Positions 8,488-16,794 of a stretch of 64,000 bases of DNA are shown piece by piece. Origin of the DNA: an uncultured Saprospiraceae bacterium. Its GTDB lineage: Bacteria; Bacteroidota; Bacteroidia; Chitinophagales; Saprospiraceae. A model generated the notes under the pieces. The model was not told the DNA's origin. It saw only the letters and a program-made list of their open reading frames with translations, and searched no databases. Location: NCBI GenBank assembly GCA_937942435.1, contig CALDEM010000004.1, forward strand, positions 23,330 through 87,329, given 5' to 3'. Within the stretch, counting starts at the first letter, position 1. The number at the start of each line of letters is the position of its first letter. Made by a program: the position numbers and the translations under genes.

Positions 8488-9387
8488 TTAAGCTGCGTAG
8501 AGATTATCCATTCTCTTAGATATCTCAGTAAGCCTAGTTCTATCTCCTCCCGAGACTTCAGCTGAGCCCCATCCACTGTAGCCTATTTCAGATAAGGCCT
8601 CATTGACCTTACTCCAGTTGACACTACCATCTCCTAACTTTGCTTGAAACCCTTTCCAGACCCCTTCATCATTGGCCAGCTTTGTACTGTAATCCTTGAT
8701 ATCAACTTTAAGAGTCCTTTTACCAAGGATCTTAATCCATTGTTCAGGCCATCCATAACGGATGATATTGCCGATGTCCATATACCATCCTATAGCATCA
8801 GACTCAAACTGGTCCACATACCTAACTGCCTCAAGTGGGCTCAATAGGAAGTTATTCCAGACATTTTCCAAGGCTATCTTGATGCCTAAGCGTTCAGCAG
8901 TAGGTAGTATCTTTTTGATCTCCGCGGTGCTACGCTCCCAAGCTTCATCATAAGAGATATGTTCTCTTACTACAGCTGGCACCAGCAGGACCGTCGTACC
9001 TCCTAACTTTTTACAAAGTTCTAATGACTCTATCATAGAGTCCGTACAAAGCTTTCTTTTCTCTGGATCAGGATCTGACAAGGGATGCTTCCAGTGCAGT
9101 GAGTTTACCAATCCTGGTACTTCGATACCAGTCGCAGACATTGCTGCTAAGACTTCTTCAGTACTTACATCTGATGGACTATCTAACTCGATACCATCAA
9201 AGCCCAACTGCTTTACCAATTGGAACTTCTCCATCACAGACAAGTCCTCTTTGATCATACCCCACTTAAGGCTCTTCTTATGAAGTGGTTGCTCAGATAT
9301 ATGGCCTGCAGCCATACATGACCAAGGCGTTAGGCCGACAGCAGCCGTTCCAATGATCGAACTATTGATAAACTTTCTACGATCCAT
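8488..9387 (-). CDS. Tat-exported TIM-barrel sugar-phosphate isomerase/epimerase-like protein
   Basis: 299 residues from the ATG at 9387. That start begins MDRRKFINSSIIGTA, a twin-arginine signal, and sits four bases after the stop of the preceding gene; a longer frame reaching 9465 would overlap that gene and bury the signal. The rest is a xylose-isomerase-like TIM barrel: LGFDGIELDSP, KIALENVWNN (Glu metal ligand), YMDIGN and VDIKDY, and GSAEVSGG near the end. Such proteins isomerise or epimerise sugars or inositols. Export by Tat and pairing with a Tat-exported Gfo/Idh oxidoreductase suggest periplasmic oxidation and isomerisation of a sugar or cyclitol. The substrate is unknown. Confidence 0.85.
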   Translation of the reverse strand: MDRRKFINSSIIGTAAVGLTPWSCMAAGHISEQPLHKKSLKWGMIKEDLSVMEKFQLVKQLGFDGIELDSPSDVSTEEVLAAMSATGIEVPGLVNSLHWKHPLSDPDPEKRKLCTDSMIESLELCKKLGGTTVLLVPAVVREHISYDEAWERSTAEIKKILPTAERLGIKIALENVWNNFLLSPLEAVRYVDQFESDAIGWYMDIGNIIRYGWPEQWIKILGKRTLKVDIKDYSTKLANDEGVWKGFQAKLGDGSVNWSKVNEALSEIGYSGWGSAEVSGGDRTRLTEISKRMDNLYAA

Positions 9388-9391
9388 ATGA

Positions 9392-10681
9392 TTAGATAAA
9401 CTCAGTGATACCTGGTTGAGCAACTGCCGCAAGTGGCCAATCCATCTTCCAGTTATACTCATCAATCTTAGGGCCTAATACTTCAGTTGAGTTGATCGCT
9501 TGTTCCCAAGTCAACTTTTGTCCTGTATATGCAGCCATACGACCCATAATGGCAAGCATCGTGCTATTAGCTGCACGCTCGCCATCATTAAAGTATTCTC
9601 CTTTTCTTATACCTGCGAATAAAGTGTTGTGCTCATTCTGATACATATTGGATCTTTCTCCATCCCACTTCCAAGTTTCCTTACCAACTATTTCATGGAG
9701 GCTACCGACATTGATATAGGATCGGCCTTTGTTGCCCATCATACTGATGTCATAAGCTCGACTACATCCTTTTTGTTGTCTACTCACATGGTGTCCCATC
9801 TTACCTTCGCCATAATCAAATGTCAATGCAAAATGATCATAGACATTTCCAAACTTCTCTTCTGTTCGACTCTGACGACCTCCAGTCCCACTCACACTCA
9901 GAGGCAACTTATCGCCCATCGCCCAAGCCATCAGATCCAAACTATGTACGGCCTGCTCAGCTATATGGTCTCCAGACAACCAGTTAAAGTATAACCAGTT
10001 ACGCATCATGGTCTCATTATCTGTCCAACTATCTTGTCTGTCTTTATACCACAGCGCTCCAGTGTTATATGTGTTATATATGCTTCCTACTTCTCCTATC
10101 GCTCCATCTAAGATCCTATCATAAGTATCAGTCTTAGGAGTATCATGTCTCCAGCAAAAACCAGACATCAGTGCCAGTCCTTTTTCTTTTGCTTTTTGAG
10201 CGCTTGCAATCACTCTTCTGATACCAGGCGCGTCAACAGCTACTGGCTTCTCACAGAAGACATGTTTGCCAGCAGCGATCGCCGCTTCTAGATGAGCAGG
10301 TCTAAAACTAGGCGGTGTAGTTAGTATAACTACATCAACATCAGACGCTAGCACTTGCTTGTAACCATCAAATCCAACAAACTTATGCTCCTCATCAACT
10401 AGGATCTTATCTGGATTTTCCAAAAGGAGGTTCTCATAAGACTTGTCTAAGCTGTCGCGAAATATATCAGCCATAGCTGTCAACACTACATTGGGGTCTG
10501 ACATGGTCGCTTGAAGTGCTGCTCCTGAACCTCTACCACCACATCCGATCAATCCCACCTTAAGGGTATCGACATTGATCTTATGCTTATAGTTTTGAGC
10601 TGTTAGGATATTGAAACCTAGTGAAGTTGCAATTACTGCTGAGCCTGATTTTCTAACAAATTCGCGTCTTGTAGTTAACAT
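9392..10681 (-). CDS. Tat-exported Gfo/Idh/MocA family oxidoreductase
   Basis: 429 residues. The N-terminus MLTTRREFVRKSGSA is a twin-arginine signal. The Rossmann motif VGLIGCGGRGSGAA (about 43-56) and the family signature FCEKPVAVD (about 140-148) are clear. The C-terminal half is the alpha/beta substrate domain, with the HIAEQAVHSLD segment. Family members are NAD(P)-dependent sugar or inositol dehydrogenases; Tat export implies the cofactor is bound before export. It is part of a five-gene operon, 27 bases after apbE and four bases before the TIM-barrel gene. Confidence 0.88.
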   Translation of the reverse strand: MLTTRREFVRKSGSAVIATSLGFNILTAQNYKHKINVDTLKVGLIGCGGRGSGAALQATMSDPNVVLTAMADIFRDSLDKSYENLLLENPDKILVDEEHKFVGFDGYKQVLASDVDVVILTTPPSFRPAHLEAAIAAGKHVFCEKPVAVDAPGIRRVIASAQKAKEKGLALMSGFCWRHDTPKTDTYDRILDGAIGEVGSIYNTYNTGALWYKDRQDSWTDNETMMRNWLYFNWLSGDHIAEQAVHSLDLMAWAMGDKLPLSVSGTGGRQSRTEEKFGNVYDHFALTFDYGEGKMGHHVSRQQKGCSRAYDISMMGNKGRSYINVGSLHEIVGKETWKWDGERSNMYQNEHNTLFAGIRKGEYFNDGERAANSTMLAIMGRMAAYTGQKLTWEQAINSTEVLGPKIDEYNWKMDWPLAAVAQPGITEFI

Positions 10682-10708
10682 GATATGACTATTTATCTTG
10701 TAAATGAT

Positions 10709-11692
10709 TCAATTTTCTTCTGGTATAGCAGCCCCTGCTTCAAGGACGATGACACCATTTGAAGTAGTAATATAAAAAAAGCTGTTGTTATAATGCTTGA
10801 TTAATTCTTTCCCTTCCTCTTGTCCGACAATACTAATGGCTGAGGCTAAGGCATCTGCCGTCATACAATCAGCAGCTAAAACGGTTATGTTATTCATGTT
10901 TTCAACACCTACGCCTGCCTGCGGATGGACGATATGAGCATATCTTTTTCCATCAAACCTCAAATGTTTAAACCTATCTCCGGAAGTAGCAATTGATTGA
11001 TCAGATAAATAGAGAGAATCTCGACGCTCTCCTAATCTTACGAGCCACCTTTCTCCATCTGGTTTAGCTTTGCTTACTCTCATATCTCCACCACCATCTA
11101 CAAGCATATGCTCAATCCCTAATCCTTCTAATGCTTTATAAACGGCATCAACTGTATAACCCTTCGCTACGCCGCCAAAGTCAAGTTGCATATCTGACTT
11201 TAAAAGTTTTACTCTTTCTTGAGCAGTATCATAATCTATAAGCTTGTAAGCAACACTAGATTGGGCCTTTGCCAAATACTCTTGTTTGGGATACTCTTGT
11301 TGTCTTATCGCCCGCCTCCACAACTTACTCAATGGTCCAATCGTCACATCAAAAGCTCCATCCGTCAACTTGGAAAGGTTATTAGAAAAAGTAAGAACCG
11401 TCCACATATCTTCTGATACATCAATCCAACTATCCTTGCCAGAAGTATGTGACAAAGTTGTTGCTTCACTTATAGCTTCATAATCACTAAAGATGTGATT
11501 TAGCTCATCAATACGAGTCCAGCAAGCTTCAAAAGCTGCTTCGGCTGAAGGTTCGTCCGTAGTATAAATTATAATTTTCCAAGTGGTGCCCATTTTATAA
11601 TCAATGGACTCATATCTTTCTAATTGTTGACCATGAAGAACTATTTGCGAAAGCGCTAATAGACTCGATATAATTAGAAAAATCCTTCGCAT
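10709..11692 (-). CDS. apbE: FAD:protein FMN transferase (ApbE), exported
   Basis: 327 residues with a signal peptide (about 1-21) and the ApbE core: YKMGTTWKI, QLDFGGVAKGYTVDAV, MLVDGGGDMRVS and the metal-binding segment AADCMTADALASAIS. ApbE attaches FMN covalently to a Ser/Thr of target proteins, usually subunits of Rnf/Nqr or other extracytoplasmic flavoproteins. No FMN-binding-domain target is recognisable nearby, so its client is elsewhere. It follows the SUMF1-type gene with a one-base gap. A second, distinct apbE lies at 41515-42582. Confidence 0.9.
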   Translation of the reverse strand: MRRIFLIISSLLALSQIVLHGQQLERYESIDYKMGTTWKIIIYTTDEPSAEAAFEACWTRIDELNHIFSDYEAISEATTLSHTSGKDSWIDVSEDMWTVLTFSNNLSKLTDGAFDVTIGPLSKLWRRAIRQQEYPKQEYLAKAQSSVAYKLIDYDTAQERVKLLKSDMQLDFGGVAKGYTVDAVYKALEGLGIEHMLVDGGGDMRVSKAKPDGERWLVRLGERRDSLYLSDQSIATSGDRFKHLRFDGKRYAHIVHPQAGVGVENMNNITVLAADCMTADALASAISIVGQEEGKELIKHYNNSFFYITTSNGVIVLEAGAAIPEEN

Positions 11693-11693
11693 C

Positions 11694-12719
11694 TTATCCG
11701 CCTAGTACCATCTCCCAAAAGGCAGCCTGATCTTCTGCTGATGGTTGAACAGCAGGACTTACGATTCTAAATCCTACAAAAGGAGAATCAGTATTCCACC
11801 AATAGCTTTTAGGGATTTGCGGATCACGTTCTTTCCATTTGCGACTTGACTCTATGCGACATGAGCAACGTTGACGATCTATCTTATCATCCCAAGATCC
11901 ACCTCTCACGGTCCGTGGATGGAGGCGCGTAGGCTTGATCCAAGGATTAGTCTCATCTGACATCGTAGTTTGTATCACAGTATATGCATCACTCTGATAT
12001 TGGTCAAGTGTCCACTCTGATATATTACCCAACATATCATAGAGGCCCCAAGCATTTGGTTTTTTAGAGCCTACTAGATGATACTTCTCCATGCTATTAT
12101 CATAGTACCAAGCATGCTCGGTAAGCATCGCTTGATCATCTCCATAATAGTATGCACTCGTCGATCCGGCCTTGCAGGCATACTCCCATTCTGCTTCAGA
12201 AGGAAGTCTATAAAAAGTCCCGGTCTTATCGCTTAACCATTTGCAATATTGTAGCGCAGCAAACTGGGTCATACTCACCGCGGGATAACCATCTTTGCCC
12301 ATACCAAAAGTGGGGTCTTCATATGGTGGACTAGGCCTTGTGATCGCATCGGCATCCCACTCTGGCTGATCTTCAGAAGGCAAGTCAAGTTCTTTTTCTC
12401 GTAGGATATTGTACTCTTCAAAGGACACTTCATGAGCACCCATCCAAAAAGCATCTACAGACACTTCATGTTGTGGGCCTTCGTCTTCGCCTCTATTAAC
12501 TTCAGTCGCTGGGCTACCCATCTGAAAACTACCACCTGGTATATAAACCATCTTAAAGGTGATTTCCGTTCCTGGTAGTCCATGTGTGGACTCTTTTGGT
12601 TGCACGGCTTTAGGTGCAGGCTTGATAGCCATCTCAGATGAAGCGGCATCATCCATAGTCTTAACTGAGCTACACATAGAAAAGATCACTGGCAGCAATA
12701 GAAGAAAGTAGTATCTCAT
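11694..12719 (-). CDS. SUMF1/formylglycine-generating-enzyme-like lipoprotein
   Basis: 341 residues. A lipoprotein signal (PVIFSMCSS, Cys at about 16) precedes a FGE-sulfatase domain from about residue 50: FKMVYIPGGSFQMGSP, RLPSEAEWEYACKAGS, NAWGLYDMLGNISEWT, RGGSW and VGFRIVSP. True formylglycine-generating enzymes use a cysteine pair near the C-terminus; the segment here reads RQRCSCRIESSRKW, so catalysis is not certain. Many Bacteroidota members are structural or gliding-associated. It overlaps the stop of the YceI gene by one base (TAATG) and is one base from apbE. Confidence 0.85.
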   Translation of the reverse strand: MRYYFLLLLPVIFSMCSSVKTMDDAASSEMAIKPAPKAVQPKESTHGLPGTEITFKMVYIPGGSFQMGSPATEVNRGEDEGPQHEVSVDAFWMGAHEVSFEEYNILREKELDLPSEDQPEWDADAITRPSPPYEDPTFGMGKDGYPAVSMTQFAALQYCKWLSDKTGTFYRLPSEAEWEYACKAGSTSAYYYGDDQAMLTEHAWYYDNSMEKYHLVGSKKPNAWGLYDMLGNISEWTLDQYQSDAYTVIQTTMSDETNPWIKPTRLHPRTVRGGSWDDKIDRQRCSCRIESSRKWKERDPQIPKSYWWNTDSPFVGFRIVSPAVQPSAEDQAAFWEMVLGG

Positions 12720-13309
12720 TATTTCTGATATACGAATTGAAAATTAACCACAATATCATCTTTCGTAACTATCTGACCAAACATCGCCGAAGGTGGCTCG
12801 ATATCAAAGTCGGTTAACTTCATTGGATAACTGGCTGTAAAAGTGATTTTGTCTCCTTCAATTGTTGTAACAACATCGACAGATACACGCTTAGATACAC
12901 CCGCCATCTCTAGTGTGCCTATAGAGGTCATAGTGCCATCGGAAGCGTAAGTGGCAACTTCATCTTGTGTATAGCTCACTTGAGGATGTGCGTCAGACTT
13001 CAGCGCTTTATAGATTTTATTATTCATAGATGAACCACGACCGCCGTCCATAGTGGCAACATCAACTTGAAATCCAAACTCTTCTATCGTTCCTTCACCA
13101 GTCGCATCAAAGTTGATCGCTTCAGGATATCCAGATACATCAGGTGCTTCGACCTTCCAAGCATGCAGTGTGGAAGCTCCATCGATAGAAACCTCCGCTG
13201 CAGAAAATGAATATGCCACCTCTTGTGAAGTAAGATTGTTGGACATGATAAAAAGGGTAACTAAAAGCCAAAGAAACTTGAAGTTAAAAGTGTAGTCAGT
13301 CTTCCTCAT
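12719..13309 (-). CDS. YceI family protein
   Basis: 196 residues with an N-terminal signal segment (about 10-29, ending NLTSQ) and a lipocalin-like YceI barrel. Typical elements are VSIDGASTLHAWKVEAP, KIYKALKSDAHPQVSY, GTLEMAGVSKRVSVDV and LTDFDIEPPSAMFG. YceI proteins are periplasmic and bind long polyisoprenoid or lipid ligands such as isoprenoid quinones. It is the first gene of the operon YceI-SUMF1-ApbE-Gfo/Idh-TIM barrel. Its physiological role here is inferred only from family. Confidence 0.88.
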   Translation of the reverse strand: MRKTDYTFNFKFLWLLVTLFIMSNNLTSQEVAYSFSAAEVSIDGASTLHAWKVEAPDVSGYPEAINFDATGEGTIEEFGFQVDVATMDGGRGSSMNNKIYKALKSDAHPQVSYTQDEVATYASDGTMTSIGTLEMAGVSKRVSVDVVTTIEGDKITFTASYPMKLTDFDIEPPSAMFGQIVTKDDIVVNFQFVYQK

Positions 13310-13417
13310 CTAATAAAGTTAATAAGGAATCTGATGAATTGTGGAAGATTGACCGATTGAAAAGAATAGTTTAACCAAATAAGTACCTGACTGTTATAAA
13401 CATGTTACAAAAGCGCA

Positions 13418-13454
13418 TAAAAAAAGTGGATAAAGACAAACCTTATCCACTTTT
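13418..13454 (-). terminator. Intrinsic terminator after the LVIVD-repeat gene
   Basis: Arms at 13422-13433 and 13443-13454 form a perfect 12-bp stem with a nine-base loop. On the minus strand the stem is followed by a run of T residues, the normal form of a Rho-independent terminator for the gene ending at 13492. Confidence 0.8.
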
Positions 13455-13491
13455 CCAATTTTGGTCTAAAGACCATATATATTATAAATCA

Positions 13492-14778
13492 TCACTCGCC
13501 CACTCTGATGCTACTCAACAGCTCAGGCCTTGCTGGAGTATCCGTATCAAACTGATAGAAGCCATCCTCTCCGATCATCAGTAGTAACTCAGGTGTTACG
13601 GAGATCACATCAAATGCAAAGAAGTCTCTCACTCCACCGATCTGATTAGAACCAATCTCTTCTGGCTCAGAAATATCAAAAACTTTGAGTCCCTGATCTG
13701 CCTCACAGAGGTATAGTACTTCATCTTTAACAGAGAGGCCATGAGGGTTGTGCATTTCAAAAGTTGCTATTAGTTCTGGACGAAGTAGGTCAGTCACATC
13801 AACTACATTGAGCTCATTGGTAAAGTTTTCGCAATCATTGCCATTGCGTAAAGTGACATATGCGATATTGCCTTGTACGACCACAGGATCACATGCATTA
13901 GCATGAGCAAAAGTACTTAAGTATCGAGGATCAGAAGGTTGTGTGTTATCGAAGATATGCATACCATTGCGCGCTCCAATGAAGAGATTATCCCTGTAAG
14001 GAAATATCGTTTCTATACCCCACTCTAGATATACTTCATTGAGCTTATCTGGATTAGCCAGATCTGCCACATCAAATATGTGCATCGTATGATCATTGAT
14101 ATAATAGAAGTGATCATTAAAGAGTGCCATTCGCGTAAGTGATCCTGCTTGACCTGCTGCATCTCCAGCAAAGCCATCATTTGATATAGTTGCTACCTCT
14201 GGTGTGCCTAAGAATCTTGATTGATCAACCATAGCATCGACAAATAACTGATTGTTATTCCAAAAGAAAACATCTGGGTTATCATCACAATTGAAAGTTT
14301 CTGTTCTTTCCACTTCTTGAATGTCAACAACAAAACGGCCATCATCACTAAACCATATCTCGTCTTTGACGCCATTAATCACATTGACAACTTCAGGTTC
14401 TTTGATGTCTTCGATGTCTATCACAATGATATTTTGCCAAGTATCAGCATAGATATATTGTCCACTCAAGGATATATCCTGGTTACCTTCGATTACTATA
14501 AAACCAAGCTTCTTAGGATTCTGAATGTCCGAGTTATCAATGATATGTACACCATTATCTTTTTCATTGATCAGAATCATATCTCTGTAATAGAAGAACT
14601 TTCCAGGATTCTCTAAAATCCTATCCTCTACAAAAACGATATCAGCACCTATTTCTTCGGCAGTTTTATAAACGGGTTCATACACTTTGTATGTGTAACT
14701 GGTCTCGCACTCTTCATTAGTACAGGACTGAAATAAAAGTGTAGTGATGAGCAAGCAGCAAAAGGAAAGTCTAATCAT
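13492..14778 (-). CDS. LVIVD-repeat beta-propeller lipoprotein
   Basis: 428 residues. A lipoprotein signal (TLLFQSCTN, Cys about 19) is followed by repeated blades of the LVIVD type, each ending in a pattern such as VHIIDNSDIQNPKKLG, IIVIDIEDIKEPEVV, MHIFDVADLANPDKL, MHIFDNTQPSDPRYL, LNVVDVTDLLRPELI and LKVFDISEPEEIG. Six or seven such repeats fit a beta-propeller exposed on the cell surface or in the periplasm. The family has no known enzymatic activity. The gene stands alone, with its own terminator at 13418-13454. Confidence 0.87.
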   Translation of the reverse strand: MIRLSFCCLLITTLLFQSCTNEECETSYTYKVYEPVYKTAEEIGADIVFVEDRILENPGKFFYYRDMILINEKDNGVHIIDNSDIQNPKKLGFIVIEGNQDISLSGQYIYADTWQNIIVIDIEDIKEPEVVNVINGVKDEIWFSDDGRFVVDIQEVERTETFNCDDNPDVFFWNNNQLFVDAMVDQSRFLGTPEVATISNDGFAGDAAGQAGSLTRMALFNDHFYYINDHTMHIFDVADLANPDKLNEVYLEWGIETIFPYRDNLFIGARNGMHIFDNTQPSDPRYLSTFAHANACDPVVVQGNIAYVTLRNGNDCENFTNELNVVDVTDLLRPELIATFEMHNPHGLSVKDEVLYLCEADQGLKVFDISEPEEIGSNQIGGVRDFFAFDVISVTPELLLMIGEDGFYQFDTDTPARPELLSSIRVGE

Positions 14779-14876
14779 TACTTTTTGATTTAATTGTAAG
14801 AACTGCTTTAGAATACGCTCTACATAATGGTAAGGTTGGTTATAAACTTAAAAATCTCAAAACACTTTGTCATTAC

Positions 14877-15449
14877 CTACCAAAACTTAGCACCCATCAT
14901 CAGTATGATGGCAATCCCAGCCGCTGCACCTGAGACGAAGATGTTCCACTCTCTGTGCTTGGATCCTAGTACATTGACAATGACATAGCCCAATAGCATA
15001 GTCAGCCCGACGATGATGATCTGCCCAATCTCTACACCCACATTAAATGCAAAGAGCGGACCTAAAATGTTTTCATCTTTACCCATCAAGGACTTGAAAA
15101 AATTGGAAAATCCAAGACCATGTATCCAGCCGAAGAAGAGAGCCAAAAAGTAATTCCATCTGACCATACGCTCAGAATCGTGCTTCTTGGTGACATTAAA
15201 TATCGCGGTAATGAAAATCGTCAAAGGGATCAAAAATTCAATCACATCAGCCGGAAACACCACAATCTTCATAGCAGACAATGCCAATGTTATACTATGA
15301 CCTATCGTGAAAGCAGTTACAAGCACCAATATCTTCTTCCAGTCTTTGATCATGTATACTGCACAGAGCGCCACAACAAACAATATGTGGTCATAAGCAT
15401 TGAGATCGAGGATGTGCTCAAATCCTAATGTAAAGTATGTCTTAAACAT
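14877..15449 (-). CDS. HupE/UreJ family membrane protein
   Basis: About 190 residues from the ATG at 15449. An upstream start at 15512 is possible but adds an atypical extension. The protein is mostly hydrophobic with about six membrane segments and carries family motifs YDHILFVVAL, FTIGHSITLA, FFGWIHGLGFSNF and FNVGVEIGQI. The buried His/Asp residues are thought to bind nickel or cobalt in this family. The Bacteroidota branch is widespread and not tied to hydrogenase or urease genes; none are present here. Metal transport is therefore an inference. Confidence 0.83.
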   Translation of the reverse strand: MFKTYFTLGFEHILDLNAYDHILFVVALCAVYMIKDWKKILVLVTAFTIGHSITLALSAMKIVVFPADVIEFLIPLTIFITAIFNVTKKHDSERMVRWNYFLALFFGWIHGLGFSNFFKSLMGKDENILGPLFAFNVGVEIGQIIIVGLTMLLGYVIVNVLGSKHREWNIFVSGAAAGIAIILMMGAKFW

Positions 15450-15541
15450 AAAGCCAAAGATAATAGCCTCTGAGAAAACAAAAAGGATTGAAATTTTGCT
15501 CAAACAGTACACTTATAGAGCTCCAAAACGTTAGAGAGTCT

Positions 15542-16777
15542 ATGAAAAAACTATTCACCTTGGTTTTTCTATTCTTGGGTACATACAGCTCTCAAGCACA
15601 GGAAAGCATATCCAAACCATCTATCTTTCTAGATTGTCAGATGAACTGCTTCACAACTTTTTTGAGACAAGAGCATGGATATGTTGACTATAAAAGAGAG
15701 AGACAAGGCGCAGACGTATTTATCTTAGTGACAGATCAATCTGCAAGTGCAGGTGCTAGAGAGATCCAGATGATATTTGACTACGAAGACATCCAGATCA
15801 CTGATGACACAATAATATACTATCGGCCGGCCAATATATCTGAAGCTGAACGAAGAGATTTATTTCTCAAAAATTATAAAAAAGGGATACTACCAGCCTT
15901 ACTCAACTCTGATATAAGCGATCATATAGATTACACTGTCAATGAGATAAAAGAAGACTCAGTGGGTACTGCAGAGAAAATCAACGATCCATGGAAGTTA
16001 TGGTCTTTTAATTTAGGTCTAGACCTAAGAGTAAATGGGGAAGCAAGTTTTAATGAACAGTTTTATAGTGGAAGATTCTCAGCGTCTCAGATTAAAGAAA
16101 AGTATAAGTTTTTTGTCTTCACTCGATACAACCTAGAACAATCTACTTTTACACTATCTGATGGAGAAGAAGTAAAGAGTGAGAATAGAAGATCAACATT
16201 CTTCACTCAATATGTAAAGAGTATCGGATCTAAGTGGTCAATCGGAGCACGTGCTTTCGCAGGATCATCCTCTTTTGGCAATACTGATTTTGAAGCTTTC
16301 TTTAAGCCTGCAATAGAATATAATGTTTTCCCTTATTCAGAAAGTAGCACCAAGAGGTTTAGCTTTTTATACTCATTAGGTCCAGAGTATAAAAACTACA
16401 CCGAGATTACTGTGTTTGATAAATTAGAAGAAACAAGGTTGAGGCACGGACTAGATGTTGAGTTTATCTCTACACAACAATGGGGTGAAATAGAATTTGA
16501 TATAGAGTTTGAGCAATATCTCCACGACCTCAGCTTATACAGTATCTCCTTTAATCCTAATATAGAACTCAATATTGTAAGAGGACTTAGTCTAGAGTTA
16601 GGAGGAGAGATATCCTTTGTAGGTGATCGTATCAATATATCTAAAAGTGAAATCTCTGATCAAGACATCATCTTACAGAACAGACAACTGGATACTAACT
16701 ACTCTTACTTCTCATACGTAGGATTTAATTATAGATTTGGAACAAGGAATAACAATATTGTTAATCCAAGATTCTAA
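15542..16777 (+). CDS. Secreted protein with C-terminal outer-membrane beta-barrel, function unknown
   Basis: 411 residues from the ATG at 15542, chosen because MKKLFTLVFLFLGTYSSQAQ is a clean signal peptide; a start at 15488 would add residues before it. Residues 20-130 form an alpha/beta domain (IFLDCQMNCFTTFLRQE, ADVFILVTDQ). The C-terminal two thirds alternate hydrophobic and polar residues with aromatic strand ends (FNYRFG at the end), as in a DUF481-like outer-membrane barrel of roughly 10-12 strands. I do not recognise a named family. It is divergent from the HupE-like gene, separated by a short shared promoter region. Confidence 0.75.
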   Translation: MKKLFTLVFLFLGTYSSQAQESISKPSIFLDCQMNCFTTFLRQEHGYVDYKRERQGADVFILVTDQSASAGAREIQMIFDYEDIQITDDTIIYYRPANISEAERRDLFLKNYKKGILPALLNSDISDHIDYTVNEIKEDSVGTAEKINDPWKLWSFNLGLDLRVNGEASFNEQFYSGRFSASQIKEKYKFFVFTRYNLEQSTFTLSDGEEVKSENRRSTFFTQYVKSIGSKWSIGARAFAGSSSFGNTDFEAFFKPAIEYNVFPYSESSTKRFSFLYSLGPEYKNYTEITVFDKLEETRLRHGLDVEFISTQQWGEIEFDIEFEQYLHDLSLYSISFNPNIELNIVRGLSLELGGEISFVGDRINISKSEISDQDIILQNRQLDTNYSYFSYVGFNYRFGTRNNNIVNPRF

Positions 16778-16794
16778 TTATCTGACACACAGTT

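Noticed and set aside
13402..13584. 60-codon plus-strand frame
   Set aside because: It covers the terminator and the antisense end of the LVIVD gene.
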